Source of the DNA: an uncultured Oscillospiraceae bacterium
Lineage (GTDB): Bacteria > Bacillota > Clostridia > Oscillospirales > Oscillospiraceae
Assembly: GCA_905205085.1 (NCBI GenBank)
Contig: CAJLCG010000026.1
Location: forward strand, 1-26,987
Reading direction: 5' to 3'
DNA length: 26,987 nucleotides
Below the pieces are notes generated by a model that was not told the origin of the DNA, made no database searches, and saw only the letters and a program-made list of their open reading frames with translations. Numbering within the stretch: position 1 is the stretch's first letter; each line of letters opens with the position of its first letter. Below are positions 7,904-15,530 of the stretch, piece by piece. A program made the translations under genes and the position numbers.

Positions 7904-9076
7904 TCATTTCAGCAGCTCTTCGGCCAGGTCCAGCGCCCGACCAGCGATCGCGTCCATATTGTAATACTTGTATTCCGCCAGGCGGCCCAGCAGGTGGAGG
8001 TTTTTGAATTTGTCCGCCAGGGCCTTGTACTGGCCGTATTTTGCGTTGTTCTCCGGGTTGATGATGGCGTAGTAAGGAGTCTCCCCAGGCTGGCCGGTAA
8101 AGGCGCGGGAGTACTCCTTCACAATGGTAGTCACACCGGGCAGCTTCTGGCCGGTGAGGTGCTTAAACTCGGTAATGCGGGTGTAGTCCTGGTCCACGGT
8201 GTAGTTTACCGTGCCGTAGCCCTGGAAGTCGTCCTGCTGGAGGGTCTCAAAGCGGAAGTCCAGAGTGCGGTAGGGGAGGGGACCAAACTGGAAGCCGAAG
8301 AGCTCGTCGGCCTGGCCGGTGTAGATGACAGGGCCGTCAAAGACCTTGCCGTCCACCCGGATCTCATCCCCGCTCACATCCAGCCGCTTGAGGGCGTCCT
8401 GGCCCAGCTCCACGGTGATGTTGGGATGGTCCAGCATCCGCTCAAACATGGGGGTGTAGCCCTCCTCAGGCATGCCCTGATAAGCGTCCTGGAAATAGCG
8501 GTCGTCCCGAGAGAGGAACACCGGCACCCGGGCGGTGGTGTTGGGGTCGATCTCCTCGGGCTTCTGGCCCCACTGCTTCATGGTGTAGTGGACGAAGACG
8601 TGCTCGTACACGTAGTCGGCCAGAGCGGCGATCTCCGGGTCGGTGTTCTGCCGCAGCTCCAGGATAGTCACCTTCCGCTCTGCGCCGTACTCGGCCAGCA
8701 GCTTGTCCCCCAGGCGCTTGCCTTCCTTGGGCCCGAAGGCGGTCTCCAGGGAGGTGAGGTTAAAGGGAACGGGGTAGGTCATGCGGCCCCCGGCGTTGTC
8801 GGGGATGTTGGCAATGACCCGGTGCTGGTAGTCCAGCCAGGGGGTAAACCGGGACAGCCAGTCAAAGACCCGCTTGTCGTTGGTGTGGAAGATATGGGGG
8901 CCGTACTGGTGAATGAGCACGCCGGCCTGGTCCAGACAGTCGTAGGCGTTGCCGCCAATATGGTCCCGGCGCTCCAGCACCAGCACCCGCTTGCCGCCCT
9001 GCTCTGCCAACTGCCGGGCGCACACCGCCCCGGCATAACCCGCGCCGACCACCAGCGCGTCAAAGGTACGCTCCAA
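7904..9076 (-). CDS. glf: UDP-galactopyranose mutase
   Basis: A flavoenzyme that converts UDP-galactopyranose to UDP-galactofuranose, the donor for galactofuranose-containing surface glycans. The 390-residue product shows the FAD loop GAGYAG (11-16), LERRDHIGGNAYD (35-46), and the Glf signature YGPHIFHT (58-65), then PVPFNLTSLETAF and a C-terminal FAD region ending LLGRLAEYKYYNMD. Length matches the bacterial family. The start is a TTG at 9076 with AAGGCGGG seven bases upstream. A well-formed promoter lies 60 bases further up. It is first in a two-gene unit with a GT2 glycosyltransferase, which suggests that Galf is made and used together here. Confidence 0.96.
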   Translation of the reverse strand: MERTFDALVVGAGYAGAVCARQLAEQGGKRVLVLERRDHIGGNAYDCLDQAGVLIHQYGPHIFHTNDKRVFDWLSRFTPWLDYQHRVIANIPDNAGGRMTYPVPFNLTSLETAFGPKEGKRLGDKLLAEYGAERKVTILELRQNTDPEIAALADYVYEHVFVHYTMKQWGQKPEEIDPNTTARVPVFLSRDDRYFQDAYQGMPEEGYTPMFERMLDHPNITVELGQDALKRLDVSGDEIRVDGKVFDGPVIYTGQADELFGFQFGPLPYRTLDFRFETLQQDDFQGYGTVNYTVDQDYTRITEFKHLTGQKLPGVTTIVKEYSRAFTGQPGETPYYAIINPENNAKYGQYKALADKFKNLHLLGRLAEYKYYNMDAIAGRALDLAEELLK

Positions 9077-9135
9077 CTTATATCCCGCCTTTTCTTTATC
9101 ATCAGACCGGACAGAAACCCTGTCCAGATAGAGTC

Positions 9136-9165
9136 AGTATATCACAGCTTCCCGGACCAGGGCAA
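9136..9165 (-). promoter_or_regulatory. Promoter of the glf-glycosyltransferase unit
   Basis: On the minus strand TTGCCC (9160-9165) and TATACT (9136-9141) are 18 bases apart, and TGA precedes the -10, as in an extended -10 element. It lies between the rubrerythrin stop and glf. Confidence 0.75.
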
Positions 9166-9210
9166 TGAAAAAAGTATAAAGGAATCCTTAATGTCTGGTT
9201 ATATGCCTCT

Positions 9211-9792
9211 TTAAAACCAGTCCTCTCCCTCCAGGGCCAGAAATTGGCTCTTTGGCCCCTGGCACAGGGGGCAGCGCTCCGGCGCCCCCTCCTCATACTG
9301 GGTGTGGCCGCAGACGATGCACCGCCACAGGCAGGGGAGGGGACGGGTAAACAGCTCCCCTTCCTCCAAACGCCCTGCCCACCGGGCAAACCGGTCCCCG
9401 TGGGTCTCGTCCACCTGGGCCACCTGCTCAAACAGGTCTGCGGCCTGGGGCGCCCCGTCCTCTCGGGCCTGGCGGGCAAACTCCCGCCACTCCCCGGCCT
9501 CCCGGTCCTCCTCTTCCTTGGCCCGGCGCAGCCACTGTACCGTGTCCTGCTCCATCTCCAGGGGATAGGCCCCCTCGGCCCGCACATCTTCGCCTCCCAG
9601 CTCCTGGCTCAGCCGGGCGAACTGCCGTCCGTGCACCCGCTCCTGCTCCGCCGTGCGCACAAACAGCAGCTCCACCACCGCCAGCCCCTCCCGGTGGGCC
9701 GCTCCCGCCGCCAGCATATACCGGCTGCGGGCCAGATTTTTCTCCGCCAGCCCCCGGGCCAGATTTTCCAACGTGCGGCTGGATATCTCCAT
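9211..9792 (-). CDS. Rubrerythrin-like diiron protein with C-terminal rubredoxin-type iron site
   Basis: Rubrerythrins reduce hydrogen peroxide in anaerobes using a diiron four-helix bundle fed by a rubredoxin FeS4 centre. The 193-residue product has the bundle motifs: Glu17 in AEKNLARSRY, E51-R-V-H54 in the second helix, an acidic third helix around residues 93-101, and D128-E-T-H131 in the fourth. A compact rubredoxin-like knuckle follows, C158-x-x-C161-G and C174-P-L-C177. By alignment from memory, position 128 is normally Glu in the ExxH motif, so the Asp here may alter the diiron site. The ATG at 9792 has AAGGAGGG seven bases before it; open frame further upstream has no ribosome site. 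A peroxide or oxygen defence role is likely. Electron-shuttling or storage variants are also possible. Confidence 0.85.
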   Translation of the reverse strand: MEISSRTLENLARGLAEKNLARSRYMLAAGAAHREGLAVVELLFVRTAEQERVHGRQFARLSQELGGEDVRAEGAYPLEMEQDTVQWLRRAKEEEDREAGEWREFARQAREDGAPQAADLFEQVAQVDETHGDRFARWAGRLEEGELFTRPLPCLWRCIVCGHTQYEEGAPERCPLCQGPKSQFLALEGEDWF

Positions 9793-9912
9793 ACCGTTCC
9801 CTCCTTCTCCGCTTGTTTCCCCTTTAGTATCTCCAGCAGGAAAAAATCGCATACCTCCCATCCATTTTCTTCCCAATCTTAACAATTTTTTTACTAAAAA
9901 CGCCGCTTATCC

Positions 9913-9941
9913 TTGCCTTTCCCCAAGGGACCGAGTATAAT
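9913..9941 (+). promoter_or_regulatory. Promoter of the nicotinate phosphoribosyltransferase gene
   Basis: TTGCCT (9913-9918) and TATAAT (9936-9941) are 17 bases apart. A small hairpin GGGGTG/CACCCC (9953-9970) sits in the leader before the ribosome site. I see no recognisable NAD-sensing riboswitch. Confidence 0.82.
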
Positions 9942-9993
9942 AAAGGCAATTCGGGGTGTCTTGTCACCCCCATGTGAGGAGGCTGCCCCAGCC

Positions 9994-11442
9994 ATGAAAG
10001 CAAAAACAAACCTGACCATGCTCTGCGACTTCTACGAGCTGACCATGGGCAACGGCTATTTCCAGACCGGACTGGCCGACCGGATCTGTTATTTCGATGT
10101 GTTTTACCGCTCCGTCCCGGACAAGGGAGGCTTTGCCATCGCGGCGGGCCTGGCCCAGGTGGTGGAGTACATCCAGAACCTGTGCTTTGATGAGGAAGAT
10201 ATTGAATATCTCCGCAGTAAAGGCTGCTTTGCCCCGGAGTTTTTAGAGTATCTGCGCACCTTCCGCTTTACCGGCGACATCTGGGCCGTGCCCGAGGGCA
10301 CCCCCATCTTCCCCGGCGAGCCCATCCTCACCGTGCGGGCCCCTGCCATCCAGGCTCAGTTTATTGAGACCTTTGTCCTGCTGTGCCTCAACCACCAGTG
10401 CCTCATCGCCACCAAGTCCAACCGCATCGTCCGGGCCGCCGAGGGCCGCCCGGTGGCAGAATTCGGTTCCCGCCGGGCCCACGGCCCCGACGGCGCTCTG
10501 CTGGGCGCCCGGGCCAGCTACATTGCCGGCTGCTCCGCCACTGCCTGTACCATGGCCGACCAGCACTATGGCTCTCCCGCCACCGGCACCATGGCCCACT
10601 CCTGGGTGCAGATGTTCCCCGACGAGTACACCGCCTTTAAGACTTACTGCCAGCTCTATCCGGAAAACGCCATCCTGCTGGTGGACACCTATAACGTGCT
10701 GAAATCCGGCGTGCCCAACGCCATCCGTGCCTTTAAAGAGGTGCTGGAGCCCATGGGCATCACCAAGTGCGGCATCCGTCTGGACTCCGGCGACCTCACC
10801 TACCTGTCCCGGAAGGCCCGGGAGATGCTGGACGAGGCGGGCCTCACCAGCTGCAAGATCTTCGCCTCCAACGCCCTGGACGAGTACATCATCCGGGACC
10901 TGGTGCGCCAGGGCGCCCGCATCGACTCCTTCGGCGTGGGCGAGCGGCTCATTACCTCCCGTTCCGAGCCCGTCTTCGGCGGGGTGTACAAGCTGGTGGC
11001 CATCGAGGATGAGAACGGCACCATCATTCCCAAGATCAAGATCAGCGAAAACGCCGCCAAGATCACCACGCCTCACTTTAAGAAGATCTACCGCATCTTC
11101 TCCAAGGACACCGGCAAGGCGGAGGCCGATCTCATCTGCCTGCACGATGAGGAGTTTGACTTCACCCAGCCCCTGGAGCTCTTCGACCCCGATGCCACTT
11201 GGAAACGCAAAACCTTCACCGGCTACGAGGCCAAGGAGCTGATGGTCCCCATCTTCCTGGGCGGCGAGCTGGTCTACCAGGTGCCCGACCTCCAGGCCAG
11301 CCGCTCCTACTGCCAGCGGCAGGTGGACTCCCTGTGGGACGAGGTCAAGCGCTTTGAGAACCCCCACAACTACTATGTGGACCTGAGCCAGAAGCTGTGG
11401 GACATCAAGCAAAATTTGCTGAACAGCCACGACATGCACTAA
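9994..11442 (+). CDS. pncB: Nicotinate phosphoribosyltransferase
   Basis: It converts nicotinate plus PRPP to nicotinate mononucleotide, the entry step for salvaging niacin into NAD. The 482-residue protein opens with the family signature MLCDFYELTMGNGYF. It carries EFGSRRAHGPDGALLGARAS with the phosphate-binding and catalytic surroundings, then VDTYNVLKSGVPNA, GIRLDSGDLTYLS and FASNALDEY, ending in DSFGVGERLITS, as in bacterial enzymes. I chose the ATG at 9994; GAGGAGG lies 11 bases upstream, a little far. The earlier open frame overlaps the promoter and leader and cannot be translated from that promoter. The stop codon TAA lies inside the left arm of hairpin H2 of repeat copy 3. A ROK gene follows 171 bases later with no clear promoter of its own, so read-through is possible. 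Confidence 0.95.
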   Translation: MKAKTNLTMLCDFYELTMGNGYFQTGLADRICYFDVFYRSVPDKGGFAIAAGLAQVVEYIQNLCFDEEDIEYLRSKGCFAPEFLEYLRTFRFTGDIWAVPEGTPIFPGEPILTVRAPAIQAQFIETFVLLCLNHQCLIATKSNRIVRAAEGRPVAEFGSRRAHGPDGALLGARASYIAGCSATACTMADQHYGSPATGTMAHSWVQMFPDEYTAFKTYCQLYPENAILLVDTYNVLKSGVPNAIRAFKEVLEPMGITKCGIRLDSGDLTYLSRKAREMLDEAGLTSCKIFASNALDEYIIRDLVRQGARIDSFGVGERLITSRSEPVFGGVYKLVAIEDENGTIIPKIKISENAAKITTPHFKKIYRIFSKDTGKAEADLICLHDEEFDFTQPLELFDPDATWKRKTFTGYEAKELMVPIFLGGELVYQVPDLQASRSYCQRQVDSLWDEVKRFENPHNYYVDLSQKLWDIKQNLLNSHDMH

Positions 11443-11549
11443 CTTTTTTCGAGAAAAAAGTTAGCAAAAAAGCTTTCTGCGAAGCTTCGCTTCGCCTCTG
11501 CGCCCGTAAGAGAAATTTTTGTGGGAGTGACGTATTTCGTCGCTCCCAC
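11439..11549 (+). repeat. Structured intergenic repeat, copy 3 (proximal part only)
   Basis: The copy contains H2 CTAACTTTTTT/AAAAAAGTTAG with a CGAG loop (11439-11464), which includes the pncB stop codon, H3 GCGAAGC/GCTTCGC (11479-11495), and H4 GTGGGAGTGACG/CGTCGCTCCCAC (11521-11549). H2 differs from other copies at stem positions on both arms yet remains fully paired. The distal half (H6, H7) is absent. It lies between pncB and the ROK gene on the same strand. Confidence 0.85.
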
Positions 11550-11613
11550 TTTCTTGCTTGGCCTATTCCACCTGGCGGGGCAGGAATTTCACTGATTAAG
11601 GAAGGAACCCATC

Positions 11614-12492
11614 ATGTCTTATCGCATTGCTTGTATTGATTTAGGCGGCACGATGATCAAAAGCGGCCTGTGGGACGGAAGCACACTGTCTCACACCCAG
11701 CAGACCCCCACCCACGCCCAGGAGGGCGCCCAGGCGGTGCTGGACCGGGTCATTTCCCTGGTCCGTGCTATGGGCCCCATCGACGGAGTAGGTATGTCCA
11801 CCGCCGGGGAGGTAGAGCCGGAGAGCGGCCGCATCCTGTTGTGCGACAACATCCCGGGCTATACCGGCATGGAGGTAGGCCGTCTGCTCACTCAGGAACT
11901 GGGAGTACCGGCCGCAGTGGAAAATGACGTCAATGCCGCCGCCCTGGGGGAGGCCTTCCACGGCGCGGCCCAGGGAGCCTGCCACAGCCTTATGGTCAGC
12001 TACGGCACCGGCGTGGGCGGAGCCTGCATCCTGAATGGGCAGCTCTACCGGGGCATGGCCAGCGCCGGAGAATTTGGCGGCATGCTGGTCCATCCGGAGG
12101 ACCTGCGGCCTGACGACCGGGGCTCGGGCAGCTATGAGCGTTACGCCAGTACCACCGCCCTGGTGCGCATGGCCCAGGAGCTGGATTCCTCTCTCACCGA
12201 TGGCCGCGCTATCTTTGCCCGCCTGGATGAGCCCGCCGTGTCCCAGTTGGTGGACCGCTGGTGCAGCGAGGTGGCTCTGGGCCTGGTGGGCCTGATCCAC
12301 GCTTTTGCCCCGGAGCGGGTGATCTTAGGCGGCGGGGTTATGGAGGCCCCCCAGGTCCTGCCCCGGGTGGAGGCACAGGTGCGTCCTCTGCTGAAACCCA
12401 GCTTCTTAGGCTGCCGCCTGGCCGCTGCTCAGCTGGGTAACCGGGCCAGCATGATTGGCATGGGCTGCACTGTCCAGCAAAACCTGACCTAA
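11614..12492 (+). CDS. ROK-family sugar kinase-like protein lacking the zinc motif
   Basis: ROK proteins are mostly glucokinases and amino-sugar kinases. The 292-residue product has the N-terminal phosphate loop IDLGGTMIKSG (8-18), the catalytic region VENDVNAAALGEAF (Asp near residue 106), GTGVGGACI, and the C-terminal adenosine loop VILGGGV. There is no N-terminal helix-turn-helix, so it is a kinase type and not a repressor. The usual zinc-binding CxCGxxGC segment is missing. In its place is DRGSGSYERYASTTALV, a variant known from some ROK subgroups. The ATG at 11614 follows AAGGAAGG by eight bases. It sits downstream of pncB across repeat copy 3 and ends in a strong terminator. The sugar substrate cannot be assigned. 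Confidence 0.88.
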   Translation: MSYRIACIDLGGTMIKSGLWDGSTLSHTQQTPTHAQEGAQAVLDRVISLVRAMGPIDGVGMSTAGEVEPESGRILLCDNIPGYTGMEVGRLLTQELGVPAAVENDVNAAALGEAFHGAAQGACHSLMVSYGTGVGGACILNGQLYRGMASAGEFGGMLVHPEDLRPDDRGSGSYERYASTTALVRMAQELDSSLTDGRAIFARLDEPAVSQLVDRWCSEVALGLVGLIHAFAPERVILGGGVMEAPQVLPRVEAQVRPLLKPSFLGCRLAAAQLGNRASMIGMGCTVQQNLT

Positions 12493-12497
12493 ATACC

Positions 12498-12534
12498 AAA
12501 AGAAGGCCGTCCCTGCCGGGACGGCCTTCTTTTA
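12498..12534. terminator. Strong bidirectional terminator between convergent genes
   Basis: GAAGGCCGTCCC and GGGACGGCCTTC form a perfect 12-bp stem around TGCC (12502-12529), flanked by A and T tracts on both sides. It serves the ROK gene and the convergent membrane-protein gene. Confidence 0.93.
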
Positions 12535-12548
12535 TTTGAGATTTTAAG

Positions 12549-14279
12549 TTATGCTGCCGGCTGAGCGGTATCCTCGCCTGTGTCGGCTTGATTGGAGGCC
12601 GCCCGACCATCGATGGTCAGGGAGTAGCCCTCCAGGATGGAACTTCCGCTCTCGGTAGCCGCGTGCTCGATGGTCACCTTGTCGCCCACGTTGAGGATGA
12701 CAGCCAGCTCATTCTTGGCCGCCGACAGGGAGTAGAAGACCTCCTCGCCGTCCAGGCGGACGTAGTAGTAGGTGTTGCCGTCCAGCACGGCGGAGCGGGT
12801 CTCCGCCACGGTGCCCTGGGCGGTGGTTTGAGGCAGTTCCTCAGGCTCGGTGATTCCCTTGTCCGAGAGCAGACGAATGTAGTTCTGCTCACACTGGGCC
12901 ACCGAGGAGGCCACCGTGACTACCTGATACTGGGCCACGTTTACCATGGCATAGCTCTTCACCAGGCTGGTAGCGTCCTTCAGAGGAATAAAGTAGGTTG
13001 GCTCTCCGGCGATGTTGAGCAGCAGGGGGAAGGTGGCCGTATAGCCCAGATCCTGCACCTCGCCCTGGGCCGACGCCTTGGCAGCGTTCTCTGTGGCACC
13101 CGGAGCGGAGTAGAACTTGGTCTCCTTGGTGCGCTGGTTGCTCAGCAGGAAGCCCAGGTTGGACTGGTCCGCGTTGGCGGAGGTAACGCCGGTGTACACA
13201 TATACATCGTCGTTGAGGGCGATGTAGTTATACCCTTCGGTGGTCACCGTCACGTCCCGCTGGCCCAGCACGGAGTTGATAAAGCCGTTGACCAGGGTGC
13301 CATGGTAGTCGTACTGCTGCATAATGAGCTGGGGGGTATACACGTTGTCTACCCAAGTAGGCACGTCGGCAATGTCGTAGTAAGTGCTCTCACCGGTGAT
13401 AGCGTTACAGAGCACGGCGCCCTTAATGTCGGTGCCGCCGAACAGGCCGATGGTCTTCACCACCCGGGGGGCGATCCACCAGGGCTGGCCCTCCTCGTCG
13501 ATCTCAAACTGAGGAGTATCAAACATATAGGTGGGGTACTGGAAGCGGAGATGGCGCATAATGTTGCGGTTGAGGGGCTCGGAGAAGGAGTACTTCATGC
13601 CCTCCTGGAGCCGCACCACGTTGGCCTCCTGGGTCACCATGTCCACCACCACGTAGGCGGGCAGGCCCTCGCCCCGGTTAGTGAACCATTTGATGAGATC
13701 GGCGTAATCAATGGGGGCCACTCGCACAGGACGACCCTGATAGTTGATCTGGGTGGAGTCGTTGGAATACTCAAACTGGCTGACCATGTCACTGAGGGTA
13801 CCCATCTGCCGGTCGCCCAGGTACTCAGCGCTCTCCCGGTCCAGGGTGGGGATTTTGTCAAAGGAGATCTGGCTGATATCCTGGGCAAAGGTGCCGTCCT
13901 CCACGGTGAGCAGGTCCCGGTAGGCTCCCGCCCGGAAGATGGGCAGGGAGATGACCTGACCCACCAGGGCAACCACCACCAGCAGCACCATAAAGATGCC
14001 CACCGGCAGGCACTGCTGCTTGATAAAGCGGAAGTAGTCTCCCACCCGGGCCTTGCCCGAGGTCTTACCGTCCCGGAAGCCGGAGGTCACCAGGGCGGAG
14101 GCCACATAGGCCAAACACAGCACAAAGATGAAGCTGTAAAAGTCCGGAGACTGTAAATTGATGGCGGGCAGGCCCATGTAGAAGTAGATAAAGCCTACTA
14201 CCGCCGTCACCAGCAGGTTGATGAGGATCTTGCCCGGTTTGCTCAGGTTTTTCCGGGGCTTTTTTCCTTCGTTGTTCAA
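12549..14279 (-). CDS. Membrane-anchored protein of unknown function with a large extracytoplasmic domain
   Basis: I do not recognise a named family. The 576-residue product has a basic cytoplasmic N-terminus (KKPRKNLSKPGK), then three hydrophobic segments at about residues 18-40, 46-66 and 87-110. About 460 residues of mixed, strand-rich sequence follow, with no further membrane span. That region contains motifs such as PWWIAPRV and GAVLCNAITGESTYY, and the tail is low-complexity and acidic. There are no obvious nucleotide-binding or catalytic motifs. I chose the TTG at 14279: AGGAG lies seven bases upstream, and a good promoter sits at 14327-14355. The longer open frame starting near 14369 overlaps that promoter and would lack a ribosome site. 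A cell-envelope role is an inference from topology only. Confidence 0.75.
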   Translation of the reverse strand: MNNEGKKPRKNLSKPGKILINLLVTAVVGFIYFYMGLPAINLQSPDFYSFIFVLCLAYVASALVTSGFRDGKTSGKARVGDYFRFIKQQCLPVGIFMVLLVVVALVGQVISLPIFRAGAYRDLLTVEDGTFAQDISQISFDKIPTLDRESAEYLGDRQMGTLSDMVSQFEYSNDSTQINYQGRPVRVAPIDYADLIKWFTNRGEGLPAYVVVDMVTQEANVVRLQEGMKYSFSEPLNRNIMRHLRFQYPTYMFDTPQFEIDEEGQPWWIAPRVVKTIGLFGGTDIKGAVLCNAITGESTYYDIADVPTWVDNVYTPQLIMQQYDYHGTLVNGFINSVLGQRDVTVTTEGYNYIALNDDVYVYTGVTSANADQSNLGFLLSNQRTKETKFYSAPGATENAAKASAQGEVQDLGYTATFPLLLNIAGEPTYFIPLKDATSLVKSYAMVNVAQYQVVTVASSVAQCEQNYIRLLSDKGITEPEELPQTTAQGTVAETRSAVLDGNTYYYVRLDGEEVFYSLSAAKNELAVILNVGDKVTIEHAATESGSSILEGYSLTIDGRAASNQADTGEDTAQPAA

Positions 14280-14326
14280 GTTGGTTCTCCTCTCTGCGGT
14301 AAAATATGCCGCTTGGAAATGATGCA

Positions 14327-14355
14327 AGTATACCTGTTTTCCAGGAAGAATGCAA
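14327..14355 (-). promoter_or_regulatory. Promoter of the unknown membrane-protein gene
   Basis: On the minus strand TTGCAT (14350-14355) and TATACT (14327-14332) are 17 bases apart, about 48 bases upstream of the chosen TTG start. Its position rules out the longer N-terminus. Confidence 0.78.
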
Positions 14356-14476
14356 CGGGATTTTGACACTCTTGTCTAATTCTTAATCTGATTTAAAGAA
14401 TGGACGGTATGGTCGGGACAGGCCCGGGGCATACTGACAAAAACAGGACGCCCTGCGTCTGGAAAGGATGATCCCT

Positions 14477-14905
14477 GTGCAAGTAAAGGATCTGATGAAC
14501 CCCAGCGTGGTCACCATTGAGCCCACCTCCTCCGCCGCTCTGGCTGCCCGGCTCCTGAGCCGCCACAACGTGGGAGTGCTGCCGGTGTGCGGGGAGGACC
14601 GAAAGCTGCGGGGCGTGGTCACCGACCGGGACATCGTGCTGCGGTGCGTGGCCGCCGAGGAGGACCCCGCCCAGACTCTGGTGCGGGAAATCATGACCCG
14701 GGGCTGTGCCACCGTGTCGCCTCAGGATGACTGCCGGGCCGCCACCCAGCTTATGGCCCGCCAGCAGGTGCGCCGCCTGCCGGTGGTGGAGGGGGGAAAG
14801 CTGGTGGGCATCGTCTCCCTGGCCGACCTGGCCCGCAGCCAGCGCTTTGATATGGAGGCCGCCCAAGCCCTGGGGGAGATCTCTGAAAACATCGTCCACC
14901 GTTAA
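14477..14905 (+). CDS. CBS-domain pair protein
   Basis: This small soluble protein consists of two CBS domains (about residues 1-60 and 68-130), the Bateman module that usually binds adenosine nucleotides as an energy or redox sensor. The first domain has VKDLMNPSVVTIEP and LRGVVTDRDIVLRC; the second has VREIMTRGCATVSP and LVGIVSLADLAR. No effector domain is fused, so it may act on a separate partner. I chose the GTG at 14477: GGAAAGG lies nine bases upstream, and the resulting start VQVKDLM fits the family. An ATG three codons earlier (14468) touches the ribosome site directly. It is divergent from the membrane-protein gene. The stop codon is followed two bases later by hairpin H1 of repeat copy 4, and no standard terminator is present. 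Confidence 0.85.
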   Translation: MQVKDLMNPSVVTIEPTSSAALAARLLSRHNVGVLPVCGEDRKLRGVVTDRDIVLRCVAAEEDPAQTLVREIMTRGCATVSPQDDCRAATQLMARQQVRRLPVVEGGKLVGIVSLADLARSQRFDMEAAQALGEISENIVHR

Positions 14906-14907
14906 CC

Positions 14908-15387
14908 GCTTTCTTGAAAGAAAGCTTGGCAAAGAACTTTGTGCGAAGCTCCGCTTCGCCTCTGCGCCCGTAAAGGAGACTTTTTGTGGGAGTGACATGT
15001 TACGTCGCTCCCACCTTTTTTATGGGGGTTCCGCCCTGCGGGACGGGTTCCTTTTAATTTGCCCAAAAAGGAACCAAAAAGGCACTGGGGGCCGCGTAGA
15101 TACCCCAGCAACTGCCCAGCTTCCACAGCTTTGCCAGGGTAGGCGGTGTCATTCCAGCGCACTGATCCACCAAATTTTGCACATCTAGGCCCCAGTGGGC
15201 CGAGGTGAGCAGAATCAGACACTCAGGTTTTGCCCGCCGGAAGGTTCCAACCAAGCCCCCAGGAAGGCGCCCCCCGTAAATGGGGGTCCGGGGCGGCGAC
15301 GCCTATGAACACCGGCATAAGCCGAGTGTTCATCGAAGGAGCCCCCCGGCGATTCTTTGGTGACTTTCTGATCGCTCAGAAAGTCAC
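14908..15387 (+). repeat. Structured intergenic repeat, copy 4 (full-length exemplar)
   Basis: This is the best continuous copy, about 480 bases. In order it has H1 GCTTTCTT/AAGAAAGC (14908-14925), H3 GCGAAGC/GCTTCGC (14943-14959), H4 GTGGGAGTGAC/GTCGCTCCCAC (14986-15014), H5 CCGCCCTGCGGGACGG near 15023, a middle segment sharing patches with copies 1 and 2 (15100-15240), H6 ATGAACAC/GTGTTCAT with an inner CGGC/GCCG stem (15305-15333), and H7, a 12-bp stem with a TCGC loop (GCGA on the other strand, 15360-15387). H2 is missing here. It fills most of the 625-base gap between the CBS gene and ftsH. I see no gene in it. Confidence 0.87.
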
Positions 15388-15436
15388 ATTCCGTCTTTTG
15401 TTCATAAAAGAATCATAATTTATTCATACTTAAAAT

Positions 15437-15464
15437 TTGATTTTCTCGGGAAATGGGCTAAGAT
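15437..15464 (+). promoter_or_regulatory. Candidate ftsH promoter
   Basis: TTGATT (15437-15442) and TAAGAT (15459-15464) are 16 bases apart in an AT-rich stretch just after repeat copy 4. The -10 is imperfect, and an alternative TAAAAT five bases on would give too long a spacer. A CGTGAT/ATCACG hairpin (15475-15491) follows in the leader. Confidence 0.5.
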
Positions 15465-15530
15465 AAAATAAATTCGTGATGACAAATCACGTTTCTCCCC
15501 CAAGAGGAGATCAGAAAGGATGGAGCTCTT

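Noticed and set aside
14280..14369. Longer N-terminus for the unknown membrane protein
   Set aside because: It would overlap the TTGCAT-N17-TATACT promoter and has no ribosome site, whereas the TTG at 14279 has AGGAG at a good spacing.
14363..14392. Divergent promoter for the CBS gene (TTGACA near 14363)
   Set aside because: The -35 is good, but the only -10 at a workable distance (TCTGAT, 18 bases) is weak, so I did not list it as a feature.
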